This document shows, one piece after another, positions 19,555-28,431 of a DNA stretch of 64,000 nucleotides. Below the pieces are notes generated by a model, which was given only the letters and a program-made list of their open reading frames with translations, was not told the origin of the DNA and did no database searches. Positions within the stretch are counted from its first letter, which is position 1; every line of letters starts with the position of its first letter. This DNA is from Amycolatopsis acididurans. Lineage in GTDB: Bacteria; Actinomycetota; Actinomycetes; Mycobacteriales; Pseudonocardiaceae. The stretch lies in assembly GCF_012328925.1 (NCBI RefSeq), contig NZ_JAAXLS010000003.1, forward strand, positions 186,001 through 250,000, in the 5' to 3' direction. The position numbers and the translations under genes are program-made.

Positions 19555-20537
19555 TCGCTTTCGGTCACGTCGAACGGATAGGGCAGCACGACGACGGTGA
19601 TGTTGTCCCCGCCGCCGGCCTCCAGCGCCACGGCGGTCAGCTTCGCCGCGACCGCCAGCGGCGGTTCGGCGGCGACCAGCCCTGCCAGGTCCACGGCGGC
19701 GGGCACGTAGTTCCACAGGCCGTCGCTGCACACCAGCAGCAGGCCCGGCCCCGGCGAGGACAGCACCGCGATGCCGGGCGCCTCCCGGTCGGCATCGGCG
19801 CCCACCCACCGGGCGAGCGCGTGCGCGTTCGGGTTGGCCGAGGCCTCCTGTTCCGGCCAGCCGGCCTCCCGCAGCTGCGCGTACAAGGTGTCGTCGACGG
19901 TGATCTTCCGGGATCGCGCACCGTCGAGCCAATAGGCGCGGCTGTCGCCGATCCAGCCGACCGTGATCTCGCCCGGCGTCGCGATCACGGACACCAGCGT
20001 GCAGGACGGCGCGAGCTCGCTCGAGCGGGGTTCGCCCAGCGTCGCCACCACGTCCGCCGCCGCTGCGAAACCATCCACTGTGGACTCCCGCGCGTCCTTG
20101 CCCGCGTGCAGGCAGTCCGCGATGCGCTCGAGCGCCGCGTCCACCGCCGCCTGCGAGGCCTCGTCCGCCCGGCGCGTCGAACCGACCCCGTCGGCGAGGG
20201 TCACCACGACCGCGCCCGGTGCGTCCTTGGGGCCCACGGTCGCGAACGCCATCGAGTCCTCGTTGCGGGCCCGCACGCGGCCGCGGTCGCTCACCCCGGC
20301 GACGAGACCGAGGTCGAACTCCATCCGGTCGCGCCCCGACGGGCGGGCGCGGCCGCAGTCCTCGCAGAACCCGTCATCGGCCACCACCCCGCCGCAGCTG
20401 GGGCAGTCCGGCCCGGCGGCGCCGAGCGGGCCGCCTTCGGGAGTGCGCCGCAGGTACAGGTTTTCCCCGCAGTTCTCACAGAACCGGTGCGCCGGCTCGA
20501 CCGCGGCACCGCACGCGGGACAGACGACGACGCCCAT
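19551..20537 (-). CDS. PP2C-type Ser/Thr protein phosphatase with N-terminal zinc ribbons
   Basis: 328 residues. Two CxxCG ribbons lie in the first 70 residues (CPACGAAVEPAHRFCENCG and CPSCGGVVADDGFCEDCG). The PP2C domain follows: RARNEDS, LADGVGS, WIGDSRAYWL, CSDGLWNYV and GGGDNITVVVL are the metal-binding and catalytic motifs. The ATG at 20537 overlaps the kinase stop (TGATG). It probably reverses phosphorylation by the adjacent PknG-like kinase. The doubled ribbon is unusual for PP2C and echoes those of its operon partners. Confidence 0.92.
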   Translation of the reverse strand: MGVVVCPACGAAVEPAHRFCENCGENLYLRRTPEGGPLGAAGPDCPSCGGVVADDGFCEDCGRARPSGRDRMEFDLGLVAGVSDRGRVRARNEDSMAFATVGPKDAPGAVVVTLADGVGSTRRADEASQAAVDAALERIADCLHAGKDARESTVDGFAAAADVVATLGEPRSSELAPSCTLVSVIATPGEITVGWIGDSRAYWLDGARSRKITVDDTLYAQLREAGWPEQEASANPNAHALARWVGADADREAPGIAVLSSPGPGLLLVCSDGLWNYVPAAVDLAGLVAAEPPLAVAAKLTAVALEAGGGDNITVVVLPYPFDVTESE

Positions 20538-22741
20538 CAGAACCAGGTCCTCGGCCGGACGCGGTTCGCGTGGTCCACCAGCGCGATCCGTTCCTTGCGC
20601 GTCGCCGCCTGCTTGGCCAGTTTCAGATACGAGGTTTCCAGCCCGCGCCGCATGTCCGGCTCGGTGAGCCCGCAGCCCAGCACAGTGCCGCCATCGGTTG
20701 CGCCCGGCCCGTCGCACACCCACGCGAACGCCGACTCCAGCAGGTCCCGCGCCGCGCGGGCGCGGCGGGCGTCGTCGAGTTCCAGGCCGGACAACCGTTC
20801 CCCGGCGAGCACGAGGTCCTTTTCGGACAGTCCGCCGGCACGGGTGCGGGCGGTGCGGGCGCGGATCGCCTCCAGTTGCGCGGTCACGTAGTGCGTGGAG
20901 GCGTCCGGCACCGATTCCAGCACGTCCACCGCTTCCGCCCGCTCACCACGCGCCAGCAGCACGCGGGCGAGACCGAAGGCGGCGCTGATGAAGGACCGGT
21001 CGGTGCGCCAGACGATGCGGTAGTAACGGTCGGCGTCGCCGGGATCGCCTGCCGCCTCCGCGCAGAACGCGATCGCGAGCTTCGGCGCGAGCTCACCGGG
21101 CAGCAGGTCGTAGACCGTCTCGAAGGCCTGCCGCGCCGGATGCGGCTTGTTCTCCGCCAGCGCCGCGAGCCCGCGGTACCACTCGACGCGCCACTCGCCG
21201 GGCTGTGTCTTGATCCCGTTGAGCACCTTGCGCGCCGCGGCCACGTCACCGGCCTCGACATGCGCCCGCGCCAGCCGGTACTGGATCTCGGCGCCGCGCA
21301 CCGTCGCGTTCGACAGCTCCTCGACCAGCCGGGGATGATCGGTTTCGGTGAGTCCCGCGAGGAAGGCCGCCCCGGCGTCGCTGAGGTCCACCCTCGGCAC
21401 CGGCAGGCACGGCACGAGATCGGCCGGTGCCGGGGCACCCCGCACGCCGAAGGTGCGCCGCTCCGGCGTGAACTCCGACGAGGTGCCGGGGCGGGCCTGC
21501 CCGTCCTCGGTGGCCGCCACCTCGCGCAACACGCCCTCCAGCTGGTCGCGCATCTCCTCGGCGGAACCGAACCGCTGGGCGGGATCGCGGTGCGTGGCGC
21601 GGCGCAGCACGCGGTAGAACGACTCGTGCTCGGCCAGCAGCGGAACCTCGTCGGGCGTGGGCAGGCTGTCGCGGTAGGTGGCGTGGAAGTCGAACGGGAA
21701 CGTCATCACCGCCAGCGACCGGCCGACGGTGTAGATGTCCGACACCGGCGAGGGCAGTTCCTTGCCGATCTCGGGCGCCTGGTAGCCGGGCGTGCCGTAG
21801 ATGGCGCTCGTGGTGTCCGTCAGGTGCCGCACCGCGCCGAGGTCGATCAGCTTGAGCTGGTCCTCGACCTGGATCGCGTTGTCGGGCTTGAAATCGCAGT
21901 ACACCAGGCCGTTGGAATGCAGGTAGCCGAGCGCGGGCAGGATCTCCAGCGTGTAGGCGATGGCCTGCGCCAGCGGGAGGCACGCCTTCGGGTCGCCCTG
22001 CTCACGCCGCTGCCTGATCATGTCCTTGAGCGAAGTGCCCCCGACGTACTCCATCACGATGTAGCCGGTGCCGCGGTGCTCCACGAAGTTGTAGATCCAC
22101 ACGATGCCGGGATGCTCGACCTGAGCGAGAAAACGCTTTTCCGCCACGGCGGCGGCCATCGCATCGGCGTCGCCGGAGTCGAGCAGGCCCTTGAGCACCA
22201 CCCACCGGTCGGCGACGGCGTGGTCGGCGGCGAGGTAGATCCAGCCGAGCCCGCCGTGCGCGATGCAGCCGAGCACCTCGTACTGCTCGTGCACGAGCTC
22301 GCCGGGGCTGAGCTTCGGGGCGAAGGAGAAGCCGTGGCCGCACTGCGGGCAGAACCCTTCCACCCGGCCGGGTTTGCCGTCGCGGCCCCGGCCGACCTTC
22401 GCGCCACACGCGCTGCAGAAGCGTTTGTCCTCGGGCACGCGGGGATCGGCCAGCACCGCCTCGCGCGGATCGCGCTTGGGCACCGGCGGCACCTCGATGA
22501 CGCCGCGGCCCAGCGCGCTGCGGCTGCTCGTGCGGGTGGACCCGCGGCCGCTGCGCGCCGAGGACGCCGAGGACGCCGAGGTCGGCGTGCTCCACGACAT
22601 GCTGGTCGACCCGGAGCGTGCCGTGCCGCGCGAGGCGGCCGTCGCGCCGGTGACCGCGTTCGGCGATTCGAGACCACAGGTGTCGCAGAAGCCGTCCTCG
22701 TCGATCTCGCCGCCGCATCCGCTTCGCGGACAGGTGCTCAC
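20537..22741 (-). CDS. pknG: PknG-like Ser/Thr protein kinase (zinc ribbon, kinase, TPR)
   Basis: 734 residues. The order is: an N-terminal CPRSGCGGEIDEDGFCDTCG ribbon, a Ser/Thr/Arg-rich stretch, a rubredoxin-like ribbon (FCSACG...GFCPQCG), then a kinase domain with the PknG-type loop IAHGGLGWIYLA, catalytic YCDFKPDN (no HRD arginine, as in PknG) and DLG in place of DFG, and lastly a TPR-rich C-terminus. In mycobacteria PknG is cytosolic and controls 2-oxoglutarate/glutamate metabolism through GarA downstream of GlnH/GlnX. The GTG at 22741 overlaps the preceding gene (GTGA). The extra N-terminal ribbon is an addition to the mycobacterial layout as I recall it. Confidence 0.94.
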   Translation of the reverse strand: MSTCPRSGCGGEIDEDGFCDTCGLESPNAVTGATAASRGTARSGSTSMSWSTPTSASSASSARSGRGSTRTSSRSALGRGVIEVPPVPKRDPREAVLADPRVPEDKRFCSACGAKVGRGRDGKPGRVEGFCPQCGHGFSFAPKLSPGELVHEQYEVLGCIAHGGLGWIYLAADHAVADRWVVLKGLLDSGDADAMAAAVAEKRFLAQVEHPGIVWIYNFVEHRGTGYIVMEYVGGTSLKDMIRQRREQGDPKACLPLAQAIAYTLEILPALGYLHSNGLVYCDFKPDNAIQVEDQLKLIDLGAVRHLTDTTSAIYGTPGYQAPEIGKELPSPVSDIYTVGRSLAVMTFPFDFHATYRDSLPTPDEVPLLAEHESFYRVLRRATHRDPAQRFGSAEEMRDQLEGVLREVAATEDGQARPGTSSEFTPERRTFGVRGAPAPADLVPCLPVPRVDLSDAGAAFLAGLTETDHPRLVEELSNATVRGAEIQYRLARAHVEAGDVAAARKVLNGIKTQPGEWRVEWYRGLAALAENKPHPARQAFETVYDLLPGELAPKLAIAFCAEAAGDPGDADRYYRIVWRTDRSFISAAFGLARVLLARGERAEAVDVLESVPDASTHYVTAQLEAIRARTARTRAGGLSEKDLVLAGERLSGLELDDARRARAARDLLESAFAWVCDGPGATDGGTVLGCGLTEPDMRRGLETSYLKLAKQAATRKERIALVDHANRVRPRTWF

Positions 22742-23925
22742 GGCTGCTCCCCTCTCCGGTCGGCCAGCGCCTGCTGGTAGCGGTTGACCGCGACGGTCGC
22801 GGCGCGCAGGTCGCACGGGCTGGTGTACAGCAGATCGTGCGCCCGCTGGTGCAGTGTGCCCAGATCCAGGTCCTCGACGTAACCGAGTTGCCGGGCCTTG
22901 GCGCGGTAGGCCTCCAGCCTGCCGCGCAGTTCGAGCCGGCGATCAAGCAGTCCGGTGCCGAGTTCGAGCCGGGTGCGGGCCTCGGCCAGTGCCCGCCCGG
23001 CGTCGCGTTCCAGCGACTCCAGGTTCGCTGAAAGCGCTTTCCAGTCCTGCGCCCGCCACAGCGCCGGCAGTTGCGCGACCCGGTTCCGCAGGACGGCGGC
23101 CTGCTCTTCGACGACGGGCAGGCCGGGATTCGCGATCTTCTCGCGCACGGTGGCGAACACGGCGCTCGCACGCGCGTCGATGTCGGCGGTCTCGGCCACG
23201 CTCGCCTCGATTCCCTCCTTGCGCTCGGCGAAGGAATCCCGCGCGGCGGCCAGGTCGTCCAGCCCGGCGCGCGTCTTGGCCAGCGAAGCGCGCACCGGCG
23301 CCGGATCCGGTTCGCTGCCCAGCGGATCGGACAGCGCCCCGGCGCGCAGCTCCGCCAGTTCCGTGGCGAAGCGGGCCAGCGCGGGCTCGTCCACGCCGAG
23401 CGACTCCGCGAGCGCCCTGGCCGCGCGCAGGTCCGCGTCGAGCGGCTCGAGCCGTTCGATCGTGCGGTCCCAGGCTTTTTCCGCCGCCGCGAGCACCTCG
23501 GTGACCTTCGCGTACGCCGTTTTCATCGTGCCGACCAGCTCGCTCAGCGTCACCCGCTCGACCACGACGGCGGGCCCGGTCAGGCCGCGGCGCTCGATGG
23601 GCACCTGTTCGGCGTTGAGCTCCACGACGGGACCGGTGAGCAGTTCGGTCAGTTCGGCCAGCTCCGCGGGACCGGGCCGGGATTTGCGTTCCCGCACCTG
23701 CCGCGCCTGGTCCACGAGCGCGCGATGCATGCTGAACTGCTGCCACAGCACGCTCATCGCCGCGCTCGCCTCGCTCCAGCGGCGCAGCGTCACGCCGGTC
23801 AGCGTGGCGCCCGCCAGCAGCTGGTTTCCGGGATGGCTGTCCATCGCGACCAGTGCGTCGGCCATCCGGTCGCTGTCCTCGCCCAGCTCCGCCAGCGCGC
23901 GGTCGGCCTGTTCCAGCTCCAGCAC
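22738..23925 (-). CDS. Conserved-looking hypothetical protein with long alpha-helical/coiled-coil content
   Basis: About 395 residues, rich in Ala, Leu, Glu and Arg, and predicted by eye to be almost all helical; heptad-like stretches include ELEQADRALAELGEDSDRM and many DxR/ExR repeats. No signal peptide, membrane helix or catalytic motif is visible. The GTG at 23925 is 5 nt after the GlnH stop, and the 3' end overlaps pknG by 4 bp, so it is translated between sensor and kinase. I do not recognise the family. A scaffold or transducer between GlnX/GlnH and PknG is only a positional guess. Confidence 0.8.
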   Translation of the reverse strand: MLELEQADRALAELGEDSDRMADALVAMDSHPGNQLLAGATLTGVTLRRWSEASAAMSVLWQQFSMHRALVDQARQVRERKSRPGPAELAELTELLTGPVVELNAEQVPIERRGLTGPAVVVERVTLSELVGTMKTAYAKVTEVLAAAEKAWDRTIERLEPLDADLRAARALAESLGVDEPALARFATELAELRAGALSDPLGSEPDPAPVRASLAKTRAGLDDLAAARDSFAERKEGIEASVAETADIDARASAVFATVREKIANPGLPVVEEQAAVLRNRVAQLPALWRAQDWKALSANLESLERDAGRALAEARTRLELGTGLLDRRLELRGRLEAYRAKARQLGYVEDLDLGTLHQRAHDLLYTSPCDLRAATVAVNRYQQALADRRGEQP

Positions 23926-23930
23926 GCCGA

Positions 23931-24905
23931 TCAGTCCCGGTAGCGGGGCGCCGGCGGCGCGGGAGTGGATCCGGGGAGCAGACCACCGAGCCATCGCTGA
24001 TAGGACGCGGTCCACGTGCCGTTGGTTCGCACGCGTTCCAGCACGCCGTTGACGAACCGCACGAAATCCTCGTTCTGCTTGGGAATCGCCATCCCGTACG
24101 GCTGATCGCCCAGCGACGCGCCGACCACCTCGGTGTAGCGGTCCTGCGCGGCCATCCCGGCGAGGATCACGTCGTCGGTGGAGACCGCGTCGACCTGTCC
24201 CTGCTGCAGCATCACCAGGCAGTCGGTCCAGTCGGCGACGCCGAACGTGGTGGGCTGCGAGGGCAGCGCGAGCAGCGTGTTCAGCGACGTGGAACCCTTG
24301 GTGGCACACGCTTTCTTGCCGCCGAGCTGCTCCGCGCCGGTGATGCCCGAGTTCTTCTTCACCAGTATCCGCTGCTGCGCGTCGTAGTAGACCGTGGAGA
24401 AGTTCACCTGCTGCAGGCGATCGCAGGTGATCGTCATCGTGCGCACGACGATGTCCACGTCTCCATTCTGCAACGCGGGGATGCGCTGGTCCGAGGTCAG
24501 CGCGTGCAGCTGGATCGCGTCCGGGGTGCCGAAGATCGCCTGCGCGACCGTGCGCGCCATGTCGACGTCGAAACCCTGGATCTGCGCGGTGAACGGATCG
24601 CGGAAGCCCATGTTGAGGGTGTTCTGGTCGACACCGACGATGAGCTTGCCGCGCTGCAGGATGCGCGCCATCGTCGAACCGGCGGGCATCTGGCCCGGCG
24701 CGGGCAGCGGGTTCGGCGGGCGCAGGCTGGCCTGCACGTCGCCGCAGTCCGGTGCGGCGGGTGTGCTGGACGCGGTCGCCCGCGCGGCACCGCCGGGCAT
24801 GGGGACCTGGGCGGGCACCGTGGGGATCGCGGTGGTGGACACGGTCGCGCAGCCGGCGAGCGTGAGCGCTGCGGTGGCGAGTGCGAGGGCGAGGCGGGTT
24901 CTCAT
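23931..24905 (-). CDS. glnH: GlnH-like amino-acid-binding lipoprotein
   Basis: 324 residues with a signal peptide and lipobox LAGC (Cys19), then a Pro/Ala-rich linker and a family-3 solute-binding domain: GKLIVGVDQNTLNMGFRDPF, GFDVDMARTVAQAI and the C-terminal LGDQPYGMAIPK segment. Such domains bind glutamate, aspartate or glutamine. No ABC permease or ATPase is nearby; it sits between glnX and the pknG cluster, as in mycobacteria, where GlnH is the sensor and not part of a transporter. It overlaps glnX by 4 bp (ATGA). Confidence 0.92.
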   Translation of the reverse strand: MRTRLALALATAALTLAGCATVSTTAIPTVPAQVPMPGGAARATASSTPAAPDCGDVQASLRPPNPLPAPGQMPAGSTMARILQRGKLIVGVDQNTLNMGFRDPFTAQIQGFDVDMARTVAQAIFGTPDAIQLHALTSDQRIPALQNGDVDIVVRTMTITCDRLQQVNFSTVYYDAQQRILVKKNSGITGAEQLGGKKACATKGSTSLNTLLALPSQPTTFGVADWTDCLVMLQQGQVDAVSTDDVILAGMAAQDRYTEVVGASLGDQPYGMAIPKQNEDFVRFVNGVLERVRTNGTWTASYQRWLGGLLPGSTPAPPAPRYRD

Positions 24906-26200
24906 CGGTAGTCCTTCAGCCTGCGCCAGATTCCCGCGGCCGACGCCGCCGCCCCGATGACGGCGAGCACGGTCACCGAGGCCACCGTGCCGGCGAGCGC
25001 GCCGCTCGCGTCGGTCACCTTCTGGTCGAACGTGGCGCGGGTGCGCCCGGTCGCGCTGCCCAGCGCCGCATCGAGCTGGTCGAACGCGGGAACGGCGCCG
25101 TCGGGGACGGGTTCGATCGCGAGCCGGACGGCGGTGGTGTAGTCACCGGAGTCGTCGGCGCTGCGGATAGCGGTGTGCGCCTTGCCCCAGGCGTCGGTGT
25201 CCGTGGCGGCGGCCGCGACGTCGCGCGCGACCGCGCTGTCGGTGGCCGCGGTGCGCGCGCTGTCCAGCAACGTGCGCAGCGATCCGCTGAGCTTGACGTA
25301 GTCGTCCTGGTAGGCCGAGCCCGCGCCGCGCGCGACGAGGGTGAGCGTCTCGTCGGCGCGCGCGTTCAGCGTCGCGATGCGCGCCTTGGCGAGCGTGGCG
25401 GCCTGCGCGGACCCGGCGTCACGGCTGTCGCGGACGTCGCCGCTCGCGGCGAGGGTGGCCACCAGCACCCAGAGCAGCGACACCACGGCCGCGGCCGTCG
25501 CGATCAGCAGGCCCGCGTTGAACACGCGGTTGGTGTGGCGGCGCAGGTAGACCTGGGCGGCCACGAGCAGCGCGACGACCACGAGCGCGAACGCGATCTG
25601 CAGCCACGGCACCGACCCCGCGGCGTCCTGGTCGGCGGTGAGCTGGTCGCTCTGGCCCTGGTACAGCGCCTGTGCCGCGGGCAGCAGCTGGGTGCGCATC
25701 AGGTTGGACGCCTCGCGCTGGTACGCGGCGCCCAGCGGCAGGCCCTGCCGGTTGTCGGCGCGGGCGGTCTCGACGAGGCCGGTGTAGACCGGAAGCCGCG
25801 TCGACAGCGTTTCCAGCGGGCTGCCGGGCGCGGTGACATCGGCGGGTTCCCGTGCGGCGACGGCGATCGCGAGCGTGTTGCCGGCCTGCGCGATATCGGC
25901 CTCGTAGCGCTGGCGCGTCGCGGCGGGTTCCAGGCCGCCGGACAGGAAGGCGCCGTTGGCGGTCGCGTCGGCGTCGGAAAGGGAGCGGTAGATCTCTTCG
26001 GACGCGGCGGTGAGCGGGCCGCTCCGGGTGGCGAGCGCGTCGAGGGCGTTGGCGCGGCTCAACAGGCCCAGGCCGGTGAACATGCCCGACAGGAGCGCGA
26101 CGGCGACGAGCGCGAGCAGGAAGCCGGTCAGCACGCCGGGTGTGGTCCGCGCGAGTTCGGTCGCCTCGCGGACGGGCCTGCGCGCGAGGATCGCGGTCAT
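24902..26200 (-). CDS. glnX: GlnX-like membrane signalling protein
   Basis: 432 residues with four hydrophobic helices: one near residue 25, a pair around 210-265 and one near the C-terminus. Extracytoplasmic helical regions lie between them. The arrangement is that of GlnX, which relays ligand-bound GlnH to cytosolic PknG. The ATG at 26200 follows GGGGGAC. An in-frame ATG at 26254 also has AAAGGAG close by but at too short a spacing, so the shorter form is preferred. It is first in the seven-gene operon. Confidence 0.88.
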   Translation of the reverse strand: MTAILARRPVREATELARTTPGVLTGFLLALVAVALLSGMFTGLGLLSRANALDALATRSGPLTAASEEIYRSLSDADATANGAFLSGGLEPAATRQRYEADIAQAGNTLAIAVAAREPADVTAPGSPLETLSTRLPVYTGLVETARADNRQGLPLGAAYQREASNLMRTQLLPAAQALYQGQSDQLTADQDAAGSVPWLQIAFALVVVALLVAAQVYLRRHTNRVFNAGLLIATAAAVVSLLWVLVATLAASGDVRDSRDAGSAQAATLAKARIATLNARADETLTLVARGAGSAYQDDYVKLSGSLRTLLDSARTAATDSAVARDVAAAATDTDAWGKAHTAIRSADDSGDYTTAVRLAIEPVPDGAVPAFDQLDAALGSATGRTRATFDQKVTDASGALAGTVASVTVLAVIGAAASAAGIWRRLKDYR

Positions 26201-26396
26201 CGCCGTCCCCCCGTCCTCGGATTTCGCACGCTCGCCCGGCCCTCCCCCGCTCATCACTCCTTTGCCGGTTGAGGATCGTGTCCTGACCCGATCGCGTTAA
26301 CGGGTTGAGCCCGGATTGCAGCAACACTGGTGCCTGAACGTGATGAGATTGCCCGGTTCGGGTCAACCTCCGAGACGGAGATGTGCCGTGCGGGAG

Positions 26397-27011
26397 TTAC
26401 CCGGCGATCAGGACGTCCAGGGTCCGGGGGCCGTGCACGCCTTCCACCCGGTCCAGCTCGATGTCGCTGGTCGCCGAGGGGCCCGACACGAACGTCAGCG
26501 GGCGCGTCGATTCCAGCCGGGCCACCGCTTCCGGCACGGTCGCCACGATCTGGCCCGCCCGCACGACGCACAGGTGGTAGTCCGGCACGAGCGTCAGCGC
26601 GCGACGCCCCTGCGCCGCACCGCCGTCGAGCACGAGGGTGCCGGTCTCGGCGATCGTCACGGCGCATCCGGTGAGCACACCGTCCACCGAGTCGAGCTCG
26701 TCCACCGTCAGCGGCGGTTCGTCGGTCAGCCACCGCACATCGCCCACCTGCCACTCGCGCGGCAGCCCGGGCGGCGCGATCATCGTGCTCGCCGAGCGTT
26801 TCGCCAGCGCGGCGGCGATGGCGCGCGGCAGGTCCGCCACCGGCACCCGCGTCACCTCGGCGCGGTAGTCGGCGATGCGCTCGGCCGCCAGGTCCAGCAC
26901 GTCCGGATAGTCGCGCGTGCGGTCGTAGTCGCGCGGCACCGGCGCCGCCACCGGCCGGTCGCGCAGCGCGGCGCGCACCCGGCCCAGGATTTCCGCGCGT
27001 GCGTCAGCCAC
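26397..27011 (-). CDS. lutC: LUD-domain protein LutC (lactate utilization)
   Basis: 204 residues of the LutC/YkgG LUD family, recognisable from ALTLVPDYHLCVVRAGQIV and FVSGPSATSDIELDRVEGVHGPR at the C-terminus. It is a subunit of the LutABC L-lactate dehydrogenase complex. The GTG at 27011 has GGAGG upstream and overlaps lutB by 8 bp. It is last of the three-gene operon; about 200 bp with weak hairpins separate it from glnX. Confidence 0.93.
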   Translation of the reverse strand: MADARAEILGRVRAALRDRPVAAPVPRDYDRTRDYPDVLDLAAERIADYRAEVTRVPVADLPRAIAAALAKRSASTMIAPPGLPREWQVGDVRWLTDEPPLTVDELDSVDGVLTGCAVTIAETGTLVLDGGAAQGRRALTLVPDYHLCVVRAGQIVATVPEAVARLESTRPLTFVSGPSATSDIELDRVEGVHGPRTLDVLIAG

Positions 27012-28431
27012 GGTTGTTCCTCCACCACGTCCGGAAACTTTCGCGCGGCGGCATCGGCACGTCACGCGAGGACGTCCACAGCGAACCCGGCCACGGCAGC
27101 GTGCTCGCCTTGCCACCCGGCACGAGCCGCCCCGCCAGGGCGCCCGCCTTCTGCGCGGCCTCGTACTTGCGCGGGTCCGCAAAGACCCGGGACAGCAGCG
27201 CCATCGCCGCGGCCTCGCCGCGTTTCGGCTTCGCCTCGACGGCCTTCGCGCGCAGATGGGTCAGCACCTCGGGGATGTCGATGCGCACCGGGCACGCCTC
27301 GAAACAGGCCCCGCACAACGACGACGCGTACGGCAACGACGCCGCCTGCTTGTCGTGCGCGTCGGCGACCAGCTGCGGCGTAAGGATCGCGCCGATCGGG
27401 CCCGGGTACACCGAGCCGTAGGCCTGCCCGCCGGTGCGCTCGTACACCGGGCACACGTTCAGGCAGGCCGAGCACCGGATGCACCGCAGCGCCTGCCTGC
27501 CGACCGTGTCCGCGAGCGCCTCGGTGCGGCCGTTGTCCAGCAGCACCAGGTGAAACTCCTGCGGCCCGTCGCCGGGTGTCACGCCGGTCCACACCGACGT
27601 GTAGGGGTTCATCCGCTCCGCGGTCGACGAACGCGGCAGCAACTGCAGGAACACCTCCAGGTCCTGCCACGTCGGCACGAGCTTTTCCAGTCCCATCACG
27701 GTGATCAGCGTCCTCGGCAGGGTCAGGCACATGCGCCCGTTGCCCTCGGACTCCACCACCATGATCGAACCGGTGTCGGCAACGGCGAAGTTCGCGCCCG
27801 AGATCGCGACCTTCGCGGTGAGGAACTTGTGCCGCAGATGCCTGCGCGCGGCCTCGGCCAGCGCACGCGGCTCGGCGGGCAGATCCGCCGGGGCGCCGGG
27901 CATCTCGCGGCGGAAGATCTCGCGGATCTCCGCGCGGTTGCGGTGAATCGCGGGCACCAGGATGTGCGAGGGACGGTCGTGCCCGAGCTGCACGATCAGC
28001 TCGGCCAGGTCGGTCTCGATGGCCCGCACGCCACCGGCCTCGAGCGCCTCGTTGAGCCCGATCTCGGCGGTGGCCATGGACTTGACCTTGACGACCTCGC
28101 CGGTGCCCGCCTCCCGCGTCAGCCGCAGCACGATCTCGTTGGCCTCGGCGGCATCGCGGGCCCAATGCACCACGCCGCCGCGCGCGGTCACCGCCTCCTC
28201 CAGCCGCTCCAGATAGAAGTCGAGGTTGGCCAGCACGTCGTTCTTGATCGCCTCGCCCGCGCGGCGCAGGCCCTCCCAGTCGGGCAGTTCCGACACCACG
28301 CGCGCCCGCTTGTCGCGGATGGTGTGGGTCGCGTGCCGCATGTTGCGGCGCAGCTGGGAATCGGCGAGCGCCGTGTGCGCGGCCTTGGGGAAGGGCGGGA
28401 CGCCCAGCCACGTCACGGGGTTGCGAGCCAC
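27004..28431 (-). CDS. lutB: Iron-sulfur protein LutB (lactate utilization)
   Basis: 475 residues. An N-terminal LUD domain includes VKVKSMATAEIGLNEAL and AVADTGSIMVVESEGNGRM. Two 4Fe-4S clusters follow: CIRCSACLNVCPVY and CGACFEACPVRI. Electrons from L-lactate oxidation pass through it. The GTG at 28431 has a GAGGAGG site and overlaps lutA by 19 bp; the longer frame upstream is a shadow of lutA. Confidence 0.95.
   Translation of the reverse strand: MARNPVTWLGVPPFPKAAHTALADSQLRRNMRHATHTIRDKRARVVSELPDWEGLRRAGEAIKNDVLANLDFYLERLEEAVTARGGVVHWARDAAEANEIVLRLTREAGTGEVVKVKSMATAEIGLNEALEAGGVRAIETDLAELIVQLGHDRPSHILVPAIHRNRAEIREIFRREMPGAPADLPAEPRALAEAARRHLRHKFLTAKVAISGANFAVADTGSIMVVESEGNGRMCLTLPRTLITVMGLEKLVPTWQDLEVFLQLLPRSSTAERMNPYTSVWTGVTPGDGPQEFHLVLLDNGRTEALADTVGRQALRCIRCSACLNVCPVYERTGGQAYGSVYPGPIGAILTPQLVADAHDKQAASLPYASSLCGACFEACPVRIDIPEVLTHLRAKAVEAKPKRGEAAAMALLSRVFADPRKYEAAQKAGALAGRLVPGGKASTLPWPGSLWTSSRDVPMPPRESFRTWWRNNRG

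Noticed and set aside
17597..20537. Tellurite-resistance (Ter) locus
   Set aside because: The kinase/PP2C/VWA trio resembles TerY-P, but there is no TerD, TerC or TerB gene and the kinase is PknG-like.
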